From contig NC_057761.1 in the NCBI RefSeq assembly GCF_010389155.1, positions 2,854,501-2,918,500 on the forward strand: a stretch of DNA of 64,000 nucleotides, given 5' to 3'. This DNA is from Erigeron canadensis. Taxonomy: Eukaryota > Streptophyta > Magnoliopsida > Asterales > Asteraceae. Of the stretch, positions 36,446 through 46,738 are shown in pieces. Each line of letters starts with the position of its first letter. The stretch's first letter is position 1. The notes beneath the pieces were generated by a model. That model made no database searches and was not told the origin of the DNA. It was given only the letters and a program-made list of their open reading frames with translations. The position numbers and the translations under genes were made by a program.

Positions 36446-39239
36446 TTACTTTTACCATGGAAGGAATTCTTGATTCATTTTTCAAAAATTATAAAAAATT
36501 GAAAAACCAAAAATCAAATACAAAAATATAAAATTTTGAAAAAGAACAAAAAGATTTTCTTAATCTTTTTACTTCAAAGTGGTTTACATATACTCTGTAT
36601 GTAACCCGTGTTTAAATGATGTATTTATTACTTCGTGGTTTATGCACACTCAGTGTATAACCCGTACTTATTTGTGTTATTTATTTTATAAATAGCTTGC
36701 ATATACTCTGTATGCAACCCAGTTTTAAAAAGAAAAATTATTTATGTTTCAAAATTGAAATTAATTCATGTTGTTATACATATAAATTGATATAGGATAA
36801 CGTGGAATTGAACGCCTTTGTGTACTTCCAAGTGGTCTTATATGAATGTGTATGTGTAATACAAGATGTTGATTGCAATTTTGTTACACCTGTTTCAAAA
36901 ACTCTCAATTGTTGATATGAGAAGCAAAGGATTGAATGCCTTTGTGTACTCCTGAGTTATCTCATCTTGAACAATTGATTGAGTTCACTTCTCATAAAAC
37001 CTATTTTGATTTCACACAAATCATTTTTGCTCCACCTTTTCTATGAAAATTTTTTTGCTCTATCTTTGCATAGATTAAGGGGGAGTTTGTGATTTCAAAT
37101 CTCTTTCAAAACTTCAAATGTGTTGTTTAAATTTTTTTTTTTCACATTTGATGATTTTTTTCAAAACATTTGCTTCAAAAGAAGTTCGCTGTTTAGTTTG
37201 CACATGAGCGACTAGGTTTTTCTCAAAAATATACTCCATGAATTTCATCATCGCCGATGAGTTCTAACCCCGGAGTATTCAATTCTTTCATTAGATAGTG
37301 AGGGTATTTTTTTAGTGATGATGAATTCGTGCAACTAAGTTGGAGGGAGTACAGTCGAAAAGTGAGAGGTTATGGTGATAATGTTGTGAGAAAAGGGTTA
37401 AAAGAATTGATACCCTTCCCTAAAATTCTCAAATCGCCGGGTAAAACACATTTCTATCGGATGTCATTTGTTGATATCTCGGTATTAAAGAAGCCTTCAT
37501 GGACCCAATGAAGCGATGCACATCTTTACCTAACCACTCAAGTGTTTCTTAACAAATGCTTGTTTTACTTCTCACGGAGATTTTCTCATTACTATTGACT
37601 CTTCATTTGGAAGACGTTAATATTGAAAAAGGGTGACACTCTGCTCTAGTCCCCGACTTCATTTAATCACTTTGTGTCTAAGAGCTCTCATAATTGATCA
37701 TTAATTTGATCATTCTTCATTCTTTAGGACACATTTGTGTCATATCCTTGTGATATACATGTTTATCTTTGTGATATAGCCGGAACATTTATAGTGATAT
37801 CTTAATTGATATTTCACGATGATCAAATGGAAATCCAAGTCTTTAAGGATAGTAGAACATGGTTATCGAACGCTTAGGTGACACTGACCATGGTTTACAT
37901 TCTTTGAAGCATTCTTGAGGTTGGAAAGCCAAAAGACCAAACTATGTTAGAGGTTTGCTTTGTGCATTTCTCAATGATACATAGGAAATCCGATAAATGG
38001 TATACATTTCTCTCGGTCATTTCATTAATCCTTTCGATTTTTGAATGCAAACGGATTATTCTTATCCGGTTTCTTTTCTCATCACCCGAACACAGAAAAC
38101 ACGAACACCATGATACAATGTTTATCTCAAAAAACTTCAATCTTACATTTTAGTCACTCATAGGAACAATTGGGTTGGTTTATATGGTTAGACTGATGTT
38201 TTGATGGTTGATAATTCTCCATGAACATAAAGTCTAGATTTTAGTCATGATTATTTCTTTTAATATTCAAATCAATCATTGTTTACATAATGACATTGGT
38301 TCCCAACTTTGTCCTTATGAGGGGGAGAAAATAGTATGATTGATTATTGATTAGGAGAAGAAATTAGAATGATTGATAAGGACAAGGAGAAAAGTTTGTG
38401 TTTGGTTGTTTCAATTGCTTTCCGAGATACTATCATTCAGATGCTTGATTGGAAGTTTTCTAGTTTATTTGGAGTTCTTTTCTCTCAAATTTCATTTATG
38501 ATCATTCTTCTTCAAAGTTTGTTTGATTTCATTCTAAACTGCAAGGGTTCCAAATTCAAATTGAAGACTATTCATCTCGAAAGATAAGGATATACATTTA
38601 AGATTTAACGAAGAAACTGTGATTACTCATGAATTGAGGGGGAGCATGATTAATTCATAAGAGACTTGTCAAATCCTCATTCAAATGTTTACTCTCAAAA
38701 GTGCTTTAGATGATGTGACAAAGATCAAAGCTTCAAAGGACAAAAGATTGAAGATTCAAGACAAAGAAGAAAAGCTTCAAAAAGAGTCTTCATCAAATTA
38801 AAGATCTTCAAGTCATACAACAACACTTTACCTAAAGCTACATCTCATATATCAAGGGGGAGAGTACATATCTCTGAAAATTCATTTCAAGATTTCAAAG
38901 AAAAGACTTCAAGGTTCGAAGATTGAAGAATTCAAGACAAGTTCATACCTTTCGCACCTCAAAAGACAACTCTGATTCATGATTCAACAATCTTCATAGA
39001 TTCAAAACATACACACACTCATCATTCTCTGTTCTAAAAGAACATTGAGAATCAACAAATGATTTAACTTCAAGAAGTCCAAGACCTAGACAGAATCAAG
39101 TTCTCCAAAGACAATGAGAAAGCTTTGAAGACTTATTTCAACACACCAATTGTCTTCACCACCGGGCTCATCAAATTCATTCCTACAAGACAAACCAACA
39201 CGTACTTCAGATATTACAATATATCACTAAGGGGGAGAA
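36446..39239 (+). other. Copia-B 3' region with repeated polypurine-like boxes
   Basis: No long ORF. Five GGGGGAG boxes lie at about 37079, 38320, 38642, 38861 and 39230; only the last abuts the LTR and is the functional polypurine tract. Near its start, three copies of a CATATACTCTGTATG-type dyad followed by ACCC occur at about 36586, 36640 and 36697. The phrase GCCTTTGTGTACT occurs twice (36810, 36936). Some SIRE-type elements have an env-like ORF here; none is visible. Confidence 0.7.
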
Positions 39240-39549
39240 TGTTAGAAATCCAAAAATAGTGATACATTGTAATTTAAGTTATGGACTTACTTGTTGTTAA
39301 GTCATGTGTTGATGATTTCTAAGGTTAAGGGGCTAATTGTGATAATTAGCATAGTTGATTTGTTTAGACTATAAATATCCCTCAATTCCTTAGAAATCAT
39401 AACATTAGCATAACTCTTAATACTGATCACATCAATAACACACTCTTGATCCCAATTCTCTCTCAACACACACACAAACACCAAGAACACACACACTAAC
39501 CAAACACCATTGTTGATGTGAATTCGAGTGATAAAATCGTGTTGTTACA
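39240..39549 (+). repeat. Copia-B 3' LTR
   Basis: 310 bp, preceded by AAGGGGGAGAA and followed by the target duplication GTGAC. Confidence 0.93.
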
Positions 39550-40447
39550 GTGACCACACACTAGCTTCCGATCCCTCATTCCCCGGGTTCCCATATGCCT
39601 TACCACCATGTATGGTGCACAAGCTGACCTATAAGGGGCACCCTCATGAAACAATCTAAGCAACCACATATCTTCCAGATAGACCTTGTCCCTTTGATTC
39701 GATCTTTGAACAACCAAGTAACTTATCATTTTCAAAAACAATCTCAAAATGGGCGACTTAATGTTACTCGCCCCAATACCATCTTCCCAAGTAACACCAC
39801 CGCTAATCTGCTTGAAATAAGATTTTTGATCACCATCCGGGAATCCTAACCCGGTTCTGGCCCCCCTACTGAGAACCTTCCTGAACAATGGATTATTTTC
39901 TAACAAATTATGGGTATACATCCCAGTGGCTACTCCAAACTTAGCAATGGTTAAAGACCTATCTTTACCCCCACAGCGGAAGTGAATACATTTTTCAGCG
40001 AAAATGTCCTTAACCTTATCAATTTTACTAACATTGATGGTAGAGTAAAATTCCAAGCCATTCCTTGCAAACTGACTCCCTATTACAAAATATATCAAAC
40101 CAAAGTCTAAAATCCTGATCCCTTGGATTCCCACTTTCATCATTTTCCATTCCAACCAAACGTAAAAACACTTCAATGTCCCCCCGTATCGCTAACATGT
40201 CAAGCATACTAGAGGGAAGATACCTGGGCTCATCGATATCTTTGGAGAGAAATTTCTCCAACCTCGCATTGTACGCGGCTTTTTCCTCTTGTGAAGCACG
40301 AGGCCAAGTAAGCCATTGGTGAGCAGAGAGTGCAGGGACAGGAGCAACGACGGCTTGGGCTTGTCCCGCATCTGATGTGTCCTCACCCGTGTGGGAAGAA
40401 GAAGTGGCACGTCTGGGATTACGCCCACTTGTACTTGCAGCAGCGGC

Positions 40448-41327
40448 CTACACACAAACAAAGACGAAAACAATCAAAACTCGAATAATTATGACCCTAC
40501 ATATGAGCCAGGTAGGGGCCAGGTCTGCAAGAGGGAAAATTGCGTCGCAGTTTTAGAAGACTGCGAAGCAGTTTTAAGCTCGTCACGAAATACTGCGTCG
40601 CACTTCCGAGAGTGCGTCGCCCTCATATGCGTTTCGCACTGCGGCGCACTTAAGCACGTGCGTCGCACTCTAGGGTGTTCTGGGTTTTGGTCGAGGGTTT
40701 GAAGGGTTTTCAAAACCTAAACAAAAAAACTTTAACCAAAAATTGATTCCCGGAATATCGTCAATTAACAATCAACAATCACAACCCTCGACCTTATTCA
40801 TCATTTTCTTAAGTAATCCATCATTACACAACAAGATTTATTCACGAATTAAAACTATAAAATAGACAAAACAAAGAAAATTAAACAAAAAAAAACTAAC
40901 CTTTCCAGTTCTTGTCATGATTACAATGAATTAAGGGAATGAAGAAAATCAAGAGATATGAAGAAAGGGAAAAAAAATTCGGTCGACTTGTTGTTGTAGA
41001 GAGCAAAGGGGAGTTTAATTTTTTTTTTTTTAAGTTAAGGTAAAAAGTGAGAAAACCTAGCCCCCTTTACTGCTTTGACCAGATCTAATTTACCCTGCGT
41101 CGCCGTTTTAGAAGTGCGTCGCATGCCACATTTTTTGGATTTTCGAATTTTCTGAACACCTGGACTGCGTCGCACTTACACCCCATGCGTCGCTCCATTA
41201 TTTGTCGAGTAAAAATATGCTTCGCAGTCTTTAGAAAATGCGTCGCCTTTTTTTGTAAGCCAGAAACTGCGTCGCATATTGCCCCCCCCCCCCCCCCACA
41301 CTTACCTTGGAGTTTGTCCTCGAAAGA
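40448..41327 (-). promoter_or_regulatory. Candidate internal promoter module between Athila pol and env-like ORF
   Basis: After pol ends on the minus strand there is TTTCGAGGACAAAC, then GTAAGTGTG and a run of about 17 G (41282-41298), the same arrangement as the polypurine tract. Next come at least five copies of TGCGTCGCA (41097-41277), the array found in the LTR promoter. After exon 1 of the env-like ORF, its intron (40448-40900) holds more copies (40541-40669). I infer an internal PPT/U3-like block that may drive the env-like transcript; no TATA box is clear. Confidence 0.4.
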
Positions 41328-41485
41328 CTTACCGGATCGCGTAGGGAACTTCCAGACCTGCAATACTCGACACAGACACCTTAAAAACATTAAAATTTCC
41401 TAAAAACATAAAACACAAAACACGGGTTACCTCCCGCGAAGCACTTAGTTTATTTACGAGTCTTCAGCTAGACTCGAAGTTCTCC

Positions 41486-44400
41486 TCATTGCTTGATTTC
41501 GAAAAATGGAAGTTCGTCAACGACGGCTCCCACATCTTCTTCCTCATGATAATAAAGCTTCAACCTGTGACCATTAACAATAAACGAAGTACCATCCGAT
41601 TTAAACAATTCCACATAACCAGAAGGATACACATGTTTGATCACAAAAGGGTCGGTCCACTTAGAAGTCAACTTGGGTTGTTTGAACTTGTACTTAGAAA
41701 GGAACAACAAGACCTTATCACCGGCTTTAAAATCCTTTTTCCTAAGCCTACGATCGTGCCAAACTTTTGTTCTTTCCTTATACAACAACGAGTTATCATA
41801 CGCATACAACCTAAGTTCATCTAGTTCATTTAGTTGCATCGATCTCAACTCACCGGCTTCAACTAGGTCCATGTTACAATTCTTGAGCGCCCAATAGGCC
41901 TTATGCTCACTTTCAATAGGAAGATGACAAGTCTTGCCATAAAGCAACCGAAATGGTGTAGTCCCAATTGGTGTCTTGTAGGCGGTCCTAAATGCCCATA
42001 GAGCATCATCAAGCTTGGTAGACCAAGACTTCGGGTTGTCTCTTACGGTCTTCTCAAGAATTCTTTTTAATGCCCGATTCGTGTTTTCAACTTGGCCACT
42101 CGTTTGGGGGTTATATGAGGTTGAAAAACGGTGATTGACACCGTATCTCTTTAGCACCTTAGCGAGTTGGTGATTCACGAAATGACTTCCGCGATCACTG
42201 ATTAAGGCCTTGGGAACTCCAAACCTACAGAAAAGCTTTTTCAGAAAATGAATGACAACACGTGCGTCATTCGTTGGCAAGGCTTTCGCCTCGGCCCACT
42301 TTGAAACATAATCAACAGCAACAAGGATATACAAATTCCTATTCGATGGGAGAAAAGGTCCCATAAAGTCTATGCCCCAAACATCAAAAACTTCACATAC
42401 CAGAATAAAGTTTTGAGGCATTTCATCCCGTTTGGAAATATTACCTTATTGCTGACACACATCACAAACCTTTACCAAAGTTTGTGCTTCTTTGAAAACG
42501 GTTGGCCAAAAGAATCCAGCATCATATACTTTCTTACCGGTGACTGACGCTCCATAATGTCCACCAGTTGGCCCATGGTGACAAGCATCAAGAATCTGGC
42601 GTGTCTCATCATCTGCCACACACCTCCTTATCATCCCATCTGCACAAATTTTAAACAAAAATGGATTTTCCCAAAAGTAATGTTTAGCCTCGGTAAAAAG
42701 TTTCCTCCGTTCTTGCTTTGACATATCTTCCGGAATCGCACCTGAACTAAGATAGTTAGCAATATCGGCGAACCAAGGTCCTGTTTCAATCTTCATCAAA
42801 AACTCATTAGGAAAATCATCATTAATATCATGCTCTTGTAACTCCTCACGGTGAGGATTTTCGAGCCTACTAAGATGGTCAGCTGCCACATTCTCAGCCC
42901 CCTTTTTGTCTTTAATTTCAATGTCGAATTCTTGCAAAAGCAAGACCCAACGAATTAGACGGGGCTTGGCATCTTGTTTCGAGAACAAGTACCTCAAGGC
43001 AGAATGATCAGTATAGACAATGGTCTTGTTAAGGACCAAGTAGGGACGAAATTTATCAAAAGCATATACAACCGCCAACAACTCTTTTTCGGTAACCGTA
43101 TAGTTCTGTTGGGCAGGGTTTAAAGTCTTGCTAGCATAGGAGATAGGTCGGAAATGTTTATCCTCCCTTTGGCCTAAAACGGCCCCTAAGGCATAATCGC
43201 TAGCATCACACATCAACTTGAATGGTAAAGACCAATTGGGTGGAGTCATAATGGGAGCATTGGTTAATCTCTCCTTAAGCAAGTTGAAAGCTTCAAGACA
43301 TTCTTTATCAAAAACAAATGGGACATCTTTCTCTAACAACTTGGTCATAGGCCGGGTGATTTTAGAAAAATCTTTTATAAACCTACGGTAAAACCCCGCA
43401 TGACCAAGAAAGCTTCTAACAGATTTAACATTCGTGGGTGGAGGTAACTTACTTATCACATCAATTTTAGCTTTGTCGACCTCTAACCCTTCCTTAGAAA
43501 CTTTATGTCCCAAAACTATACCTTCCTTGACCATAAAGTGACATTTTTCCCAATTCAAAACCAAGTGTGCCCGTTCACACCTTTCCAACATCTTGTCAAG
43601 ACTTTTTAAACAATTTTCAAATGAACTACCAAAAACTGAAAAATCATCCATGAATACTTCCATGGAGGTTTCTATCATATCCTGAAAAATGGCATTCATG
43701 CAACGTTGGAAAGTCCCGGGTGCATTACAAAGACCAAATGGCATCATCCTATAGGCATAAGTGCCATAGGGGCAAGTGAAGGTGGTCTTCTCTTGATCTT
43801 TCGGGTCTATGGGTATTTGGAAGTACCCGGAGAACCCGTCCAGAAAACAAAAATACTCATTCCCGGCGAGCCGTTCGAGCATTTGATCGATAAAGGGCAA
43901 TGGGAAATGATCCTTGCGGGTCGCATCATTTAGTTTCCGATAGTCAATACATACCCTCCACCCCGTGACAGTTCTTGTGGGAATTAATTCATTTTTGTCA
44001 TTTAAAACAACAGTCATCCCACCCTTCTTCGGTACACAGTGTACCGGACTTACCCATGAACTATCCGAGATGGGGAATATAATTCCCGCGTCTAATACCT
44101 TCAAAACTTCTTTTTTAACAACATCCTTCATGTTTGGATTCAATCTCCGTTGTCTTTGCACAACAGGTTTAACATTATCAACAAAATTAATTGTGTGCTT
44201 ACAGAATTCTGGACTTATACCCGGAATATCGGAAATCTTCCATGCAAAGGCCTTTTTATGGGCCTTCAACAAGGTAATAAGCCTAGATTTTTCATCCTCC
44301 ATCAAGGAAGATGAAATGACAACGGGGAGAAAAGATGTACCTTCTAAATATGCATACTCCAAATGATCCGGAAGTGGCTTGAGTTCCAAATCGGTGGGAG

Positions 44401-44868
44401 GGCTCTCAACCGATGTAGGCACTCGGATGCTTCTATCAACTTTGATCTCTTCAAAAGATTCATCTTCCGGTGGAGTTTCATCAACATTAAGAGACATGAT
44501 TTCATGCATCATTTCTTCAACCAACTCATGCTCTTCTTCACTACAAGTTAGCACAGCTTGTCCATCTTCCATATCCAAATAATCCATAAGCTCCTTTTCC
44601 AAAGCATCTTCCTCCTCGATCACATCGATCCTGAAACAAGATTCATCACATGAGTACGGATGCTTAAGAGCTTTATCTACATTAAAAACAACCCGGTCAT
44701 CACCGACACCTAGAGAGATTTCCTTGGCCTTGACCCGGATGATAGTATCCGCGGTCATGAGGAATGGTCGGCCTAAAATTAGAGGCACATTAATGTTAGC
44801 CTCCATTTCTAGAATAACAAAATCAACCGGGAAAATCAAATGACCCACTTTAATCTGTAAATTTTCCG
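41486..44868 (-). pseudogene. Athila pol: reverse transcriptase, RNase H, integrase; one stop
   Basis: Starts after the solo-LTR insertion at ENLQIKVGHLIFPVDFVILE and LILGRPFL, the end of the protease domain. Reverse transcriptase motifs are WVSPVHCVPKKGG, WRVCIDYRKLND, FCFLDGFSGYFQI and the catalytic VFMDDFSVFG. RNase H has LMCDASDYALGAVLGQ and TVTEKELLAVVYAFDKFR. The integrase zinc region CHHGPTGGHYG...CDVC is followed by a TAA at 42446-42448, then in the same frame [12 protein letters not shown] and the core [19 protein letters not shown] and [10 protein letters not shown] with D, D and E intact. Apart from this stop and the missing upstream part it is nearly intact. Confidence 0.92.
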
Positions 44869-44873
44869 TTATC

Positions 44874-46733
44874 TGATAATGCTAAAATTATACATATTTT
44901 ATGAAGCATTATCTGGTCTTTTTATTGAATATTACACACATTTGATCATGAATGAATGTATTTTAGATACTTATTATTTGCATAAGTGTTTTGTAGGTAA
45001 AAATAAAGATTGAACAAGAATTGGTAAAGAAACAGATCGAAAACAAGTCAAATGGAAAAGAAAAGTCAAAACTGCACTAAAAGACAAAACAGGAAGGACC
45101 TCGTTAGAGGGATCCTGACCTCCTTAGAGGAGGACCTCGACAGAGGGGGGTAGACCTCGATAGAGGTCGACCTCGATAGAGGACTTTGGACCTTGTTAGA
45201 GGGACGTGCAGATTCAAGTTTTTAGAGTTAATTTTCTTATCTGTTACGTATAATTTGACGACACTACACTCAATGGAGCTGGTGAAGAATAGTATTATTG
45301 CTTTTAATGGGGAACATGCTACCCCATCAATAATGTCACGTCGACGAGGCTCGTTTGCTTTCCGTGGCTATAAAACGAAGACGTAGATGAAGATGAACAG
45401 TGTGCACCGGGGATCCAAAGTTACTTACAACTCCCATTTCTCTTCAGTTTCTGCACCAAAACCACCATCCTTCACAACCCACAAAGCAAGTTTACGTTAC
45501 CATAGTCTAGTCACCAAGTTACCATTAACATACGCAAGTTTTCGGTTTCACCTTGGTTACGTTTCACAAACACCAACACCTTAACTTTTATTTATAATCA
45601 CAAACAGTTCCTAAACACCGCCAAAACATTTACCCAAAGTCTCGTAAAGTTTCGTTGATCCATATTCAAGTTACCATAAACGACCTCGAAGCTTTCGACT
45701 TTGTTTAAACTCTTGTTCCCAAAACACAAACACCTCAAATCACTTTGTTACTATATTATTAAGCATTTAAAGGGTGGTGTAATGTCCATAAGGTTACTTT
45801 GTTAATTCTTGCGCATCCGCTTACAACAAGTTTACGAAAGTAAACATGGTTCCATTTGTATGATATTTCTACATAAAAGTTGTGTTATAATAGTTGTTAT
45901 ATATTAGGTTTTGATAGTTCTATGTCCAGGAAAAGAATCATGAAGTTTCGTTACTGTTCATTCATACGCATGTAAGCATGCGTTGTTTTCTCGCATGGTT
46001 TTCGAAATAGTTTACGGATTAATTATTAAGGTATCTAGTTGTTCCAAGTATTTAGATAGCTAGATTAAGATTTAGTCTAATTGTGTTAAGAAATATAAGC
46101 ATTATTAGTTGCAACAATAGCTATTTTGAGTGACATAAAATAGTGAGTTTGATGCATATTTGAAGTAGTAGAATATAAAGTTGCAGAATAGTTTCTCAAG
46201 GAAGAAAGAATGGTGTCTCATACTTATGTTGACTCCAAAAAGTCAATATGACTACATTAAGTTAAGTCTTATTTCATACAACTCATTCTCTACGTATTTA
46301 GCTTAATAATTGGATTCGTGACAACCCAATTATAAAATAGATTTTGTGTAGAAGTTAAAGGTCAAAGGTTCAAAATGATTTAGAAAATGCTAAAAAGGAT
46401 TTTCAAAGATTCAATGACAATATTAAATTAAACAAGTTTAATTATTGTAAATCTTTTCAAATGGATCACAAGTAGTTGATAAGCAACGTGACAACTCGGT
46501 CATAAAACCCCCACTTTTCTAGATTAAATATAATACTTTTACTAAGATTGATAAACAAACGCTTTCCCTGTGTTCGATTCTGGACTTACTGGTAACTATA
46601 TTATAAACAACAAGGTACACTGCCTGTGTGTAATAGTCTAGATATTAGTATAGCCTAGTTTTATAAATTTAAAACTTGGTTGATTTTCATCAGCAAAAAG
46701 ATTAAATAAAAGTAGAGAGAAAATTACACATCA
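44874..46733 (+). mobile_element. Solo LTR of a related Gypsy family
   Basis: 1860 bp, from TGATAATGCTAAAATTATAC to ATTACACATCA. Flanking 5-mers TTATC (44869-44873) and CTATC (46734-46738) agree at four of five positions. The right end (GGTACACTGCCTGTG and TTTATAAATTTAAA) matches the U5 end of the Athila LTR in this window, so it is a related family in the opposite orientation. Removing it joins Athila protease PMGI to ENLQIKVG. An array of GACCTCGATAGAGG-type units (45097-45203) lies upstream of a TATA box TATAAAA at 45369. Confidence 0.82.
45097..45203 (+). repeat. GACCTCG(A/T)TAGAGG array in the solo LTR
   Basis: Six variants of GACCTCGNTAGAGG in about 105 bp; the arms CCTC and GAGG are inverted, so each unit is a near-palindrome. 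It lies about 165 bp upstream of a TATA box. Confidence 0.8.
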
Positions 46734-46738
46734 CTATC

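Larger units (their letters stand above)
28432..39549 (+). mobile_element. Copia-B: Copia LTR retrotransposon inside the Athila env-like ORF
   Basis: LTRs of 312 and 310 bp (28432-28743, 39240-39549) start TGTTAGAAATCC and end TTGTTACA. A perfect 5-bp duplication GTGAC lies at 28427-28431 and 39550-39554. The primer-binding site TTAGTATCAGAGC follows the 5' LTR, and the polypurine tract AAGGGGGAGAA precedes the 3' LTR. Gag and pol are in separate ORFs and a 2.8-kb region lies between pol and the 3' LTR. Its long coiled-coil gag and LDSGCSKHM protease are like SIRE/Opie-type Copia elements, but the lineage is not certain. Confidence 0.93.
27620..40918 (-). pseudogene. Athila env-like (ATHILA ORF) gene, spliced and split by Copia-B
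   Basis: A short first exon MTRTGK (40901-40918) ends AAG at GTTAGT. The acceptor TGTGTGTAG lies at 40448 and exon 2 starts AAAASTSGRNPRRA, in phase. It continues through WPRASQEEKAAYNARLEKFL and EPRYLPSSMLDML. A frameshift near 40115 leads to FVIGSQFARNGLEFYSTIN, GKDRSLTIAKFGVATGMYT and KLVCGH at 39555. Copia-B interrupts here. After its 5-bp duplication the frame resumes at 28426 with YITRLVKFLGC, an acidic stretch and a basic RRPKRRA. A TAG at 28100-28102 precedes a Pro/Tyr-rich tail ending at 27620. This resembles the 3' ORF of Athila-type elements; its function is unknown and env status is only by position. Confidence 0.75.

Noticed and set aside
37329..38587. Short ORFs after Copia-B pol as an env-like gene
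   Set aside because: Each is at most 81 codons, with no shared frame, signal peptide or transmembrane pattern.
45186..45584. ORFs in the solo LTR
   Set aside because: Lie within U3/R of an LTR and show no known domain.
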